A stretch of 64,000 nt of DNA from Pseudoduganella umbonata (GTDB taxonomy: Bacteria; Pseudomonadota; Gammaproteobacteria; Burkholderiales; Burkholderiaceae_D): assembly GCF_014192225.1 (NCBI RefSeq), contig NZ_JACHXS010000002.1:124001-188000 (forward strand). The letters run 5' to 3'. Shown in pieces: positions 31,142 through 39,787 of the stretch. The position numbers and the translations under genes are program-made. The notes under the pieces are model-generated. The model ran no database searches. It was not told where the DNA came from and was given only the letters and a program-made list of their open reading frames with translations. Positions within the stretch are counted from its first letter, which is position 1, and each line of letters starts with the position of its first letter.

Positions 31142-31840
31142 ATGACGACTCTGAAGGGATTCCTCCGCAATACGGTGCTGGTGGCCGCGCTGGCGGGTTC
31201 GGTGACGGCCTGCGGCTTCCACCTGCGCGGCTCGGGCGGCAACTACACGCTGCCGTTCGCGTCGATGTATGTCGGCCTGCCGGAGTCGTCGCCGCTGGCG
31301 ATCGACCTGAAGCGCAATATCCGCGTCAACGGCAACACGACGGTCTCGAACGATCCGCTGTCGGCGGATGCGACGATCGAGGTCATCACCGACCCGGAAA
31401 AAACGCGCAGCAAGTCGATCCTGTCGCTGAACAGCGCGGGCCGCGTCAGCGAATACCTGCTGGCGTATAACATCGTGTTCCGCGTGAAGGACCGGACCGG
31501 CCGCGAACTGCTGGGTCCCACGCAAATCACGCTGACCCGCCCGATCACGTTCAGCGAAACGCAGCTGCTGGCGAAGGAGCAGGAAGAAGCGCAGCTGTAC
31601 CGCGACATGCAGAAGGACCTGGTGCAGCAGATGATGCGCCGGATGGCGGCGATCAAGCCGTCGCGTCCCGACGCCACGCCGACCAGCACCGTCAGCCCGC
31701 TGACGCTGCCGGGTATCGTGTCGCCGGGTTCGGTGGCCACGCCGGCCGGTTCGCCGTCGACGCTGCAGCCGTCGTCCGCCCCGGTCGAAAAAGCAACCGA
31801 ACCAGTCGTCGAGCCGGCCCGCCCGACACGCCAGGAGTAG
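31142..31840 (+). CDS. lptE: LPS-assembly lipoprotein LptE
   Basis: LptE plugs the LptD barrel and helps deliver LPS. From the ATG at 31142 the protein is 232 residues, with a lipoprotein signal ending in VTACGFHLRGSG, where the CGFHLRG motif is diagnostic. A core of about 150 residues is followed by a low-complexity Ser/Pro/Thr-rich tail. It begins 5 bp after leuS and ends 1 bp before holA; leuS-lptE-holA is the conserved arrangement in proteobacteria. Confidence 0.93.
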   Translation: MTTLKGFLRNTVLVAALAGSVTACGFHLRGSGGNYTLPFASMYVGLPESSPLAIDLKRNIRVNGNTTVSNDPLSADATIEVITDPEKTRSKSILSLNSAGRVSEYLLAYNIVFRVKDRTGRELLGPTQITLTRPITFSETQLLAKEQEEAQLYRDMQKDLVQQMMRRMAAIKPSRPDATPTSTVSPLTLPGIVSPGSVATPAGSPSTLQPSSAPVEKATEPVVEPARPTRQE

Positions 31841-31841
31841 C

Positions 31842-32858
31842 ATGCAACTGCGTCCCGACGCGCTGGACGGCCACCTGGCCAAGTCCCTGGCGCCGCTGTA
31901 CGTGATCACCAGCGACGAGCATCTGCTGGCGCTGGAAGCGGCGGACAAGATCCGCCGCACCGCCCGCGCGCAAGGGTTCTCCGAGCGCGACGTGCTCACC
32001 GTGGAACGCAGCTTCAAGTGGGGCGAGCTGCTTGCCGCCAACCAGGAACTCTCGCTGTTCGGCGACAAGAAGCTGATCGAGCTGCGCATCCCCACCGGCA
32101 AGCCGGGCAAGGATGGCGGTGCCGCGCTGCAGGCTTATGTCAAGAACCTGTCGCCGGACAACCTCACGCTGATCACGCTGCCGAAGCTGGACTGGCAGAC
32201 CGCGAAGGCGGCCTGGGTGACGGCGCTGCAGTCGGCCGCGGTGTATATCGAGATCCCGAACATCGAACGCGCCCAGCTGCCGAACTGGATTTCGCTGCGC
32301 CTGTCGATGCAGGGGCAGAGCGCGGACCGGCAAAGCCTGGATTTCATTGCCGACCGTGTCGAGGGCAACCTGCTGGCGGCGCACCAGGAAATCCAGAAAC
32401 TGGGCCTGCTGCACGAGCCTGGAAAACTGGCGTACGAGCAGGTACACGACGCCGTGCTGAACGTGGCGCGCTACGACGTGTTCAAGCTGTCCGAAGCGAT
32501 GCTGCTGGGCGATCCGGTCCGGCTGGCGCGCATGCTGGAAGGCCTGAAAGGCGAGGGCGAGGCGCTGCCGCTGGTGCTGTGGGCCGTCTCGGAAGAAATC
32601 CGGACACTGCTAAAATTGAAGGCAGGGATGGCGCAGGGGCGGCCGCTGGCGGCACTGCTGAAGGAATACCGTATCTGGGGCCCGCGCGAGCGGATGATGG
32701 AACCGGCGCTGCGCCGCGTGTCGCTGGCAACGCTGGAAGACGCTCTGCGGCAGGCCTCCCAGGTCGACAGGATGGTCAAGGGCCTGCGCGCCAGGGCATA
32801 TGCCGGCGACCAGTGGGATGCCATGCTGCAGCTGGCATTGAAGGTGGCACGTGGGTAG
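31842..32858 (+). CDS. holA: DNA polymerase III subunit delta
   Basis: The delta subunit opens the sliding clamp in the replication clamp loader. The 338-residue protein has the typical N-terminus (SLAPLYVITSDEHLLALEAADKIR) and conserved segments DKKLIELRIPTGKPG, IADRVEGNLLAAHQEIQKLGLL and GLKGEGEALPLVLWAVSEEIR. It is embedded in leuS-lptE-holA. Its stop codon lies in an unusual 11-bp triplicated sequence. Confidence 0.95.
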   Translation: MQLRPDALDGHLAKSLAPLYVITSDEHLLALEAADKIRRTARAQGFSERDVLTVERSFKWGELLAANQELSLFGDKKLIELRIPTGKPGKDGGAALQAYVKNLSPDNLTLITLPKLDWQTAKAAWVTALQSAAVYIEIPNIERAQLPNWISLRLSMQGQSADRQSLDFIADRVEGNLLAAHQEIQKLGLLHEPGKLAYEQVHDAVLNVARYDVFKLSEAMLLGDPVRLARMLEGLKGEGEALPLVLWAVSEEIRTLLKLKAGMAQGRPLAALLKEYRIWGPRERMMEPALRRVSLATLEDALRQASQVDRMVKGLRARAYAGDQWDAMLQLALKVARG

Positions 32859-32880
32859 CACGTGGTTAGCACGTGGTTAG
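32847..32880. repeat. 11-bp triplication spanning the holA stop codon
   Basis: GCACGTGGGTA, GCACGTGGTTA and GCACGTGGTTA run head to tail from 32847 to 32879, each followed by G. This places TAG at 32856 (the real stop), 32867 and 32878, so all three reading frames are closed within 25 bp. Confidence 0.92.
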
Positions 32881-32907
32881 CGGGAAAATGAGCAAGAGGA
32901 TGAGCAG

Positions 32908-34185
32908 ATGAGCACCGACGTCAAAGAGTACATGGAAGCCCTGGGCCAGCGCGCCCGTGCCGCCTCGCGCGCCATGGCGCGCGCCGACAGCGCCACCCGC
33001 AACAGGGCGCTGTCGCTGATCGCCGATGCGATCGAACGCGAAGCAGAAGCGCTGCGCGCCGCCAACGGGCAAGACCTCGAAGCGGCCCGCGCCAACGGCC
33101 TGGCGGCGGCGATGGTCGACCGCCTCACGCTATCGGACAAGGCCATCGCCACGATGGTCGAAGGCCTGCGCCAGATCGTCGCGCTGCCGGACCCGGTGGG
33201 TGAAATCTCGAACATGAAGACGCGCCCGACCGGTATCCAGGTCGGGCAGATGCGCGTGCCGCTGGGCGTCATCGGCATCATCTACGAGGCACGGCCGAAC
33301 GTGACGGTGGATGCGGCCGGCCTGTGCATCAAGAGCGGCAACGCCACGATCCTGCGCGGCGGTTCGGAAGCGATCCACTGCAACCGTGCGCTGGCGAAGA
33401 TCGTCAAGCAGGGCCTGATCGATGCCGGCCTGCCGGAGGACGGCGTGCAGGTGGTCGACACGACCGACCGCGCGGCCGTGGGCGCGCTGATCACGATGCC
33501 GCAATACGTGGACGTCATCGTGCCGCGCGGCGGCAAGGGCCTGATCGCCCGGCTGATGGAAGAAGCCACCGTGCCGATGATCAAGCACCTGGACGGCATC
33601 TGCCACGTGTACATCGACGCGAAAGCCGACCTGCAAAAGGCGCTGGACATCGGCTTCAATGCCAAGTGCCACCGCTACGGCACCTGCAACACGATGGAAA
33701 CGCTGCTGGTCGAGCGAACCGTCGCGCCGGCAGTGCTGCCGGAACTGGCCAGGCTGTACCTGGCCGAAAAAGTCGAGCTGCGCGCCGACGCCGAAGCGTT
33801 CGCGATATTGGACGCCGCGGCGTATCCGCACCTGGCGCAGGCGACGGAGCAGGACTGGGCCACCGAGTACCTGGCGCCGATCCTGGCCGTGCGCATCGTC
33901 GACGGCATCGACGCGGCGATGGACCACATCAACACCTGGTCGTCCAAGCATACCGAGGCGATCGTCACCGAGGACTACAGCGCGGCGATGCGCTTCCTGC
34001 GCGAAGTCGACAGCGCATCGGTGATGGTCAACGCATCGACGCGCTTCGCCGACGGCTTCGAATACGGGCTGGGCGCCGAGATCGGCATCTCCAACGACAA
34101 GCTGCACGCCCGCGGCCCGGTCGGGCTGGAAGGGCTGACGTCGCTGAAGTATGTGGTGTTCGGCCACGGCGAAGTACGCAAGTAA
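32908..34185 (+). CDS. proA: Gamma-glutamyl phosphate reductase
   Basis: ProA reduces gamma-glutamyl phosphate in proline biosynthesis. The 425-residue protein has the aldehyde-dehydrogenase-like fold with the active-site cysteine in the [18 protein letters not shown] segment. Other family motifs are [31 protein letters not shown], and near the C-terminus [20 protein letters not shown]. It lies 49 bp after holA; proA beside holA is common in beta- and gammaproteobacteria. Confidence 0.96.
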   Translation: MSTDVKEYMEALGQRARAASRAMARADSATRNRALSLIADAIEREAEALRAANGQDLEAARANGLAAAMVDRLTLSDKAIATMVEGLRQIVALPDPVGEISNMKTRPTGIQVGQMRVPLGVIGIIYEARPNVTVDAAGLCIKSGNATILRGGSEAIHCNRALAKIVKQGLIDAGLPEDGVQVVDTTDRAAVGALITMPQYVDVIVPRGGKGLIARLMEEATVPMIKHLDGICHVYIDAKADLQKALDIGFNAKCHRYGTCNTMETLLVERTVAPAVLPELARLYLAEKVELRADAEAFAILDAAAYPHLAQATEQDWATEYLAPILAVRIVDGIDAAMDHINTWSSKHTEAIVTEDYSAAMRFLREVDSASVMVNASTRFADGFEYGLGAEIGISNDKLHARGPVGLEGLTSLKYVVFGHGEVRK

Positions 34186-34196
34186 ATCTCGGACAA

Positions 34197-34225
34197 GGGG
34201 ACTGTCCCCGAAGGGGCCTGTCCCC
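34197..34225. repeat. Tandem GGGGACTGTCCCC / GGGGCCTGTCCCC palindromes
   Basis: Two 13-bp palindrome-like units (34197-34209 and 34213-34225) sit in the 58 bp between proA and hemJ, differing at one base. They are members of the dispersed family seen at 12.2 and 21.4 kb. Confidence 0.85.
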
Positions 34226-34243
34226 TCATCTCAAAGGAATCCC

Positions 34244-34672
34244 ATGCTCTGGATCAAGGCACTGCACATCATCTTCGTCACCTCGTGGTTCGCCGGCCTG
34301 TTCTACCTGCCGCGCATCTTCGTCAACCTGGCGCAGGAAACGCCGGGCCCGACGACCGAGCGCCTGCTGTTGATGTCCCGCAAGCTGTACCGGTTCACGA
34401 CGATGCTGGCGGTGGCCGCGCTCGTGTTCGGCCTGGTCCTCACATGGATGCAATACCATTCGCCGGACGGCATGAAGCTGCCCGGCTGGCTGCACGCGAA
34501 GCTGACCTTCGTCCTGCTCGTGCTGGGCTACCACCACGCCTGCGGCTCGCTGCTGAAGAAGTTCGAGCGCGGCGTCAACAAGCGCGGCCACGTGTTCTAC
34601 CGCTGGTTCAACGAAGTGCCCGTGCTGCTGCTCGTGGCGATCGTGATCCTGGTGGTCGTCAAGCCGTTCTGA
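34244..34672 (+). CDS. hemJ: HemJ-type protoporphyrinogen IX oxidase (CopD-like membrane protein)
   Basis: HemJ oxidises protoporphyrinogen IX to protoporphyrin IX in haem synthesis. The 142-residue protein has four hydrophobic segments and starts with the family signature LWIKALHIIFVTSWFAGLFY followed by LPR, including the conserved His in the first helix. A second conserved region is GWLHAKLTFVLLVLGYHHAC. AAAGGA lies six bases before the ATG at 34244. The rest of the haem pathway is not in the window. Confidence 0.88.
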   Translation: MLWIKALHIIFVTSWFAGLFYLPRIFVNLAQETPGPTTERLLLMSRKLYRFTTMLAVAALVFGLVLTWMQYHSPDGMKLPGWLHAKLTFVLLVLGYHHACGSLLKKFERGVNKRGHVFYRWFNEVPVLLLVAIVILVVVKPF

Positions 34673-34694
34673 TCTGATCGCAAAAGTTGCAAGA

Positions 34695-34758
34695 AAACCG
34701 GTGACAGACACCGGTTTATTGGAAATGTTTCAAAAAAACTGGTGTCTGTCACCGGTTT
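34695..34758. repeat. Inverted pair of GGTGTCTGTCACC palindromes
   Basis: AAACCGGTGACAGACACCGG plus TTT (34695-34717) is followed by AAACTGGTGTCTGTCACCGG plus TTT (34736-34758), near-perfect inverted copies with a short AT-rich spacer. About 35 bp including the right unit (34723-34757) is identical to 16198-16232. It could also end hemJ transcription. Confidence 0.88.
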
Positions 34759-34780
34759 TTCAACGGACAAAGGTACACCG

Positions 34781-36052
34781 ATGACCACTTCTTATTTCTG
34801 CCCATGCCCGCGCGGCATGGAAGCGGCGCTGGCCGAGGAACTCCTCGAGATCGCGCAAACCACGAAAAGCCCCACGCTGAAGGTGCACAACCAGGTTCCC
34901 GGCGGCGTGCACTGCTCGGGCGACCTGTATGACGCCTACCGCATCAACCTGCATTCGCGCATCGCTTCGCGCGTGCTGATGCGGATGGGCGTATGCCACT
35001 ACCAGAACGAAAACGACATCTACGACCTCGTGCTCGCGCAGGCGTGGGAGGAATGGTTCGGCGTGGACCACACGATCCGCGTGGACGTCACCGCGATCAA
35101 GTCGCCGCTGAAAAGCCTCGAGTTCATCACGCTGAAGATCAAGGACGCCGTGTGCGACCGCTTCCGCGACATGTACAACAAGCGCCCGTCGGTCGACACC
35201 CGCGAGCCGGACATGCGCATCGCCGGCTTCCTCGACCAGCGCCAGTTCACCATCTACCTCGATACATCCGGTGAAGCGCTGTTCAAGCGCGGCTGGCGTA
35301 CCGAGACGGGCGACGCGCCGCTGCGCGAGAACCTGGCTGCCGGCCTGCTGCGGGTATCGGGATGGAAGCCGGGCGTACCGCTGTTCGATCCGATGTGCGG
35401 CTCCGGCACGATCCTGTGCGAAGCGGCGCAGATGGTGCAGGGCGTGCCGCCCGGCGCGCGCCGCCGCTTCGCATTCGAGAAATTCCACGACTTCGACCCG
35501 GCCCCGTGGCAGGACATGAAGGCGGCCATCAAGCCCAATCCGCTGCCCTCCGAACCGACGATCTTCGGTTCCGACATTTCCGGCGACATGGTGGCAATGA
35601 CGCGCCACAATCTGAAGTGCGCCGGTATCCTGTTCGAAGTGCCGCTGAAGCAGATCGAGGCGCAGCAGGTACAGCCGCCGGTACCGGTTGAACAATACGG
35701 TTCCGGCATCCTGCTGACGAATCCCCCGTACGGCGAGCGGATCGGCGTGCGCGGCGACAGCTCGCTGGAGGAAGACGAGCTGGCCAAGTCGTTCTACGCC
35801 GACCTGTCGAAAACGCTGAAGCAGCGCTTCGCCGGCTGGACCGCGTTCCTGTTCACGGCCGACCTGACCCTGCCGAAGATGCTGCGGCTGAAGGAATCGC
35901 GCAAGACGCCATTCTTCAATGGCGCGCTGGAATGCCGGCTGTTCCGCTTCGACATGGTGGCCGGCTTCAACCGGCGCGAGGAAGCGATTCCGGCAAAAGC
36001 TGCAGCGCAGGAAAAGGCCGCGGCACCCGAAGAACCGACAAGCAAAGAGTGA
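34781..36052 (+). CDS. THUMP-domain SAM-dependent RNA methyltransferase (RlmL-like)
   Basis: The 423-residue protein has a THUMP RNA-binding domain after an N-terminal ferredoxin-like module (YFCPCPRGMEAALAEELLEI) and a C-terminal Rossmann methyltransferase domain. The SAM-binding DPMCGSGTILCEAA and the catalytic LLTNPPYGERIG motif (NPPY) are present. It resembles the RlmL half of the enterobacterial RlmKL fusion, which makes m2G2445 in 23S rRNA; the RlmK part is absent. The ATG at 34781 is preferred because the conserved N-terminus starts there. Confidence 0.88.
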   Translation: MTTSYFCPCPRGMEAALAEELLEIAQTTKSPTLKVHNQVPGGVHCSGDLYDAYRINLHSRIASRVLMRMGVCHYQNENDIYDLVLAQAWEEWFGVDHTIRVDVTAIKSPLKSLEFITLKIKDAVCDRFRDMYNKRPSVDTREPDMRIAGFLDQRQFTIYLDTSGEALFKRGWRTETGDAPLRENLAAGLLRVSGWKPGVPLFDPMCGSGTILCEAAQMVQGVPPGARRRFAFEKFHDFDPAPWQDMKAAIKPNPLPSEPTIFGSDISGDMVAMTRHNLKCAGILFEVPLKQIEAQQVQPPVPVEQYGSGILLTNPPYGERIGVRGDSSLEEDELAKSFYADLSKTLKQRFAGWTAFLFTADLTLPKMLRLKESRKTPFFNGALECRLFRFDMVAGFNRREEAIPAKAAAQEKAAAPEEPTSKE

Positions 36053-36105
36053 CGTCGACCGGCGATGGTGCCGGTCCGCATTCGAGAACGATACAACGAC
36101 CCGAC

Positions 36106-37392
36106 ATGCTCCCTGACACCCCCGCCAACATCCCTCCCGACCCGGTCCCGCCCGTCCCGCCACGCAAGAAGCCGCACACCCGGCCGCTGAGCCATGCCGG
36201 GCTGGCGATCGTGCTGGCCGCGCTGTCGATGCTGGGGCCGTTCTGCATCGACGCCTACCTGCCCGCGTTTCCCGAGATTGGCCAGTCGCTGGGCGCCACG
36301 TCCATCGAGGTGCAGCAAAGCCTGACGGCCTACATGCTGGCGTTCGCCGGCATGGTGCTGTGGCATGGCGCGCTGTCCGATGCGTTCGGCCGCCGCAACG
36401 TGATCCTCGTGTCGCTGATCCTGTTTGCGATCGGCACGGTCGGCTGCGCCGCCGTGCACAGCGTGGAGTACCTGTGGTTCTTCCGCATCCTGCAAGGAAT
36501 ATCGGCCGGTGCCGGTGTCGTCGTCGGGCGCGCCATCATCCGCGACCTGTACCACGACGCCGAAGCGGCCCGGCTGCTGTCGCTGGTCACGATGATCTTT
36601 GCGATCGCCCCGGCGCTGGCGCCGATCATGGGCGGCTACATCGTCAAGTACTTCGACTGGCGCGCCATCTTCCTGGTGCTGTTCGTGTTCTCGGTCGGGC
36701 TGTTCATTGTCTGCTGGCGGCGGCTGCCCGAAACGCTGCCGCTGCACAAGCGCCAGCCGTTCAACCCGCGCTTCCTGTGGGGCAGCTACCGGCAGATCCT
36801 CGGCTCGCCGCTGTTCCACCTGAAATCGCTGATCGTGGCGTTCAATTTCGCCGGGCTGTTCGTCTTCATCACGGCGGCCCCGGAATTCCTGCCGAAGCAG
36901 CTGCACCTGGGGCCGGACCAGTTCGGATGGCTGTTCATTCCCTCGGTGTCCGGCATCTTTACCGGCGCGCTGTTCGCCAACCGGCTGGCCGGCAAGATCA
37001 CCTTCGAACGCCAGATCGCCATCGGTTTTTCCTTCCTGGTCGCGGCGGCCGGCGCGAATGTGCTGTATCACCTGTTCATGCCGCCGTCGGTGCCGTGGAG
37101 CGTGTTGCCGCTGTTCTTCTACACGTTCGGCATGTCGGTGGTGGGGCCGGCCGCTACACTGATGGCGCTCGACCTGTTCCCGCACATCCGCGGCACGGTG
37201 GCTTCCTGCCAGTCGTTCGAAACCACGCTGGCCGGCGCGATCGTTGCCGGCGTGGTGGCGCCGGCACTGGCCGGCTCGGTGCTGTGGCTGGCCATGGGCC
37301 AGCTGGCTTTCACCGGTTCGGCGCTGGGCCTGTGGCTGGTGGCGCGGGTAGTCCGCCGGACCTTGCCGACTGCTACTGTAGAGCAACAGTAA
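36106..37392 (+). CDS. Bcr/CflA-family multidrug MFS transporter
   Basis: This is a 428-residue inner-membrane efflux permease with about 12 hydrophobic segments and a Pro-rich cytoplasmic N-terminus. Drug-exporter signatures of the Bcr/CflA group are seen: LSMLGPFCIDAYLPAFPEIG in helix 1, the motif-A loop HGALSDAFGRRNVI, and GAGVVVGRAIIRDLYHDAEA. The substrate is not readable. It starts 53 bp after the methyltransferase gene; the frame extends further upstream into that gene without conservation. Confidence 0.88.
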   Translation: MLPDTPANIPPDPVPPVPPRKKPHTRPLSHAGLAIVLAALSMLGPFCIDAYLPAFPEIGQSLGATSIEVQQSLTAYMLAFAGMVLWHGALSDAFGRRNVILVSLILFAIGTVGCAAVHSVEYLWFFRILQGISAGAGVVVGRAIIRDLYHDAEAARLLSLVTMIFAIAPALAPIMGGYIVKYFDWRAIFLVLFVFSVGLFIVCWRRLPETLPLHKRQPFNPRFLWGSYRQILGSPLFHLKSLIVAFNFAGLFVFITAAPEFLPKQLHLGPDQFGWLFIPSVSGIFTGALFANRLAGKITFERQIAIGFSFLVAAAGANVLYHLFMPPSVPWSVLPLFFYTFGMSVVGPAATLMALDLFPHIRGTVASCQSFETTLAGAIVAGVVAPALAGSVLWLAMGQLAFTGSALGLWLVARVVRRTLPTATVEQQ

Positions 37393-37594
37393 ACAAAGCG
37401 CACGGTCGTTTCTAAGTTGTTTTCATGCAAGACAGTAGCAATCTATGCTACGATTAACTGATGTTGCATATGGTAAATATATTGCAACTTGCTTGACGAC
37501 ATCATAAAACTACCAGACTGTTACCAGGGTGGCATGCCGGATTGAGGCAGGACCGCCTTTTCCCGGGGAATACGCTCACTGCGGCAGTGCCACG

Positions 37595-39787
37595 ATGCAT
37601 CCACCAGACCACGACATTCGCAACCGCCTGATGCTCGCGCGGCTGCCGGCCATGCCGCAGATCCTGATCAAGCTGATCGAGATGCTGCAGGCGGACGATG
37701 CCGGCATACCCGAGCTGGCCGCGCTGATTGCCAAGGATGCGGGGATGACGGGCAAGATCCTGGCCGTGGCGAACAGTTCCGCCTACCATCGCGCCAGCCG
37801 TGTTCCCGGCCTGGAGCAATCGCTCGTATCGCTCGGCACGGACATGATCAAGACGCTGGTGATCAGCGAATCCGTGTTCCAGACCTTCAACAGCTTCCCC
37901 CATTCCTGCAGCGCCGACCTGCGCGCTTTCTGGAAGCATGCGCTGGGCGCCGCCGTGGTGGCGCGGGACATCGCCCGCGCCACCGCCTACCCGCAGGTGG
38001 AGGAAGCCTACCTGGCGGGCCTGCTGCACAACGTGGGCCGGCTGGCGCTGCTGGCCGCCGCGCCGCGCGAATACGGCGTGAACTTCATGGCGCGCGACGA
38101 TGCCGACCTGTGCGCCGTCGAGCAGCGCACGCTGCAGATCACGCACACCGAAGCGGGCGCATGGCTGATCGAACGCTGGAACCTCGATTCCTTCCTGGCC
38201 GACAGCGTGCTGTACCACCATGAGCCGGTCGAGCGGCTGGAGGCCGCGCACGCCCTGATCCGCATCGTGCGGCTGGCGCACCTGCTGGTGCACCATCCGG
38301 AATCGGCGGGCCCGATTGCCGCCATGGCCGGCTATTGCGGCATCGACATGCAAGACCTCGATGCGATCCTGAAGGGCGCCGCACGCCAGGTACAGAAGGC
38401 GGCCGACTACCTGGGCATCGACCTGGCGGGCGCGGACGACGTTCCCGCACTGCCCGCCGTCAACCCTGCGGCACCGGTCGACCCGGTACAGGCGCGGCTG
38501 CAGGAAGAGATGCGCAACATGATGCTGGTCGCCGAAATGGGCCAGGCGTTCGCGCGCCAGCAGGGCGAAGGGGCACTGCTCGAAGCGGTCGCGCGCTCGG
38601 CGCGCATCCTGTTTGACCTGGGCACTACCGTCGTGCTGTTGCAGGATCCCGCCAGGCAGGCGCTGGTGGGCGTTGCCGCCGGCGAGCAGCAGGGGCGCCT
38701 GGCCGGCTTCTCGATTCCGCTGAACCGGGGTGGCGCGATCGCCGGCGCCGCCGCGGCACGGCACGTCGCGCTGCTGGCACCCGGCACGCAGCCGCTCGGC
38801 ATCGCCGAGGAACAGCTGCTGCGCATCCTCGGCACCGAAGCGATGGTGTGCGTGCCGCTGGCGAGCGGCAACCGCTGCGCCGGCGTACTGCTCGGCGGCG
38901 TGGCGGCCTGGCAGCTGCCGGCGCTGCACAAGCGCGAACGCTTCCTGCTGTCGTTCGGCGGGCAGGCCGCCGCCGCGCTCGAGGCAGCGGGCGCCGAACA
39001 TGGCGCGGCGCAGCGCCAGATCGCGCACGTGGCGCAGGAATACCGCGAAGCGTCGCGGCGCGTGGTGCACGAGGTGAACAACCCGCTGTCGATCATCAAG
39101 AACTACCTGTCCGTACTCGACGACAAGCTGGCGCGCCGCGAGCCGGTGGTCGCCGAACTGTCGGTGCTGAACGAGGAGATCGACCGCGTCGGGCAGCTGA
39201 TCGGCGGGCTGACCGACGTGGAGCTGTCCGCGGCCGGCTGCGGGGCCGCCGCTGACGGGGCCGCTGGTGCCGTGAATGTCGCGCGCGTGGCCGACGACGT
39301 GCTGCGCGTGTTCCGCGCCACCGGCTTCATCCCGCCCGCCGTGCAGGTGCTGGTGCGCATGCCGGATGGTCCGGACGATCCGAACGGGATCGATGGCGAT
39401 GCGGACGTGCTGAAGCAGATCCTGATCAACCTGGTCAAGAATGCGGTCGAGGCAATGCCGGACGGCGGGCGGATCGAGATCGCCAACCGCGGGCACGTGG
39501 TGCGCGAACGATGCCTGTACGTGGAGCTGGTGGTGGCCGATACCGGGCCGGGCCTGGCACCGGAAGTGCTGGCCAACCTGTTCTCGGAAGTGAAGAGCGC
39601 CAAGCAAGGCCGGCACCATGGCCTGGGACTGTCGATCGTGCATTCCCTGGTGCAGAAGCTGAACGGGCTGATCGCCTGCCGCAGCGGCACGGCCGGCACC
39701 AGCTTTGAAATCCTGCTGCCGGCGCGCCGCGGCAATACCCGGCCCGCGGCACTGCCCGTGGCCACCATGGACACAACGCAAGAATGA
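37595..39787 (+). CDS. HDOD-domain sensor histidine kinase
   Basis: The 730-residue protein has three parts. Residues about 8-215 form an HDOD domain (LPAMPQILIKLIEMLQADDAG, LAGLLHNVGRLALLAAAPR). A central GAF-like module lies at about 300-470. The C-terminal kinase has phospho-acceptor His492 in VVHEVNNPLSIIKNYL, an N box ILINLVKNAVEAMPDGG, and a G2-type HHGLGLSIVHSLVQKLNG. No membrane segment is seen, so it senses a cytoplasmic signal. It overlaps the next gene, a response regulator/diguanylate cyclase-phosphodiesterase, by 4 bp, making them a cognate pair. The ATG at 37595 is chosen; an upstream GTG at 37529 lacks support. Confidence 0.88.
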   Translation: MHPPDHDIRNRLMLARLPAMPQILIKLIEMLQADDAGIPELAALIAKDAGMTGKILAVANSSAYHRASRVPGLEQSLVSLGTDMIKTLVISESVFQTFNSFPHSCSADLRAFWKHALGAAVVARDIARATAYPQVEEAYLAGLLHNVGRLALLAAAPREYGVNFMARDDADLCAVEQRTLQITHTEAGAWLIERWNLDSFLADSVLYHHEPVERLEAAHALIRIVRLAHLLVHHPESAGPIAAMAGYCGIDMQDLDAILKGAARQVQKAADYLGIDLAGADDVPALPAVNPAAPVDPVQARLQEEMRNMMLVAEMGQAFARQQGEGALLEAVARSARILFDLGTTVVLLQDPARQALVGVAAGEQQGRLAGFSIPLNRGGAIAGAAAARHVALLAPGTQPLGIAEEQLLRILGTEAMVCVPLASGNRCAGVLLGGVAAWQLPALHKRERFLLSFGGQAAAALEAAGAEHGAAQRQIAHVAQEYREASRRVVHEVNNPLSIIKNYLSVLDDKLARREPVVAELSVLNEEIDRVGQLIGGLTDVELSAAGCGAAADGAAGAVNVARVADDVLRVFRATGFIPPAVQVLVRMPDGPDDPNGIDGDADVLKQILINLVKNAVEAMPDGGRIEIANRGHVVRERCLYVELVVADTGPGLAPEVLANLFSEVKSAKQGRHHGLGLSIVHSLVQKLNGLIACRSGTAGTSFEILLPARRGNTRPAALPVATMDTTQE

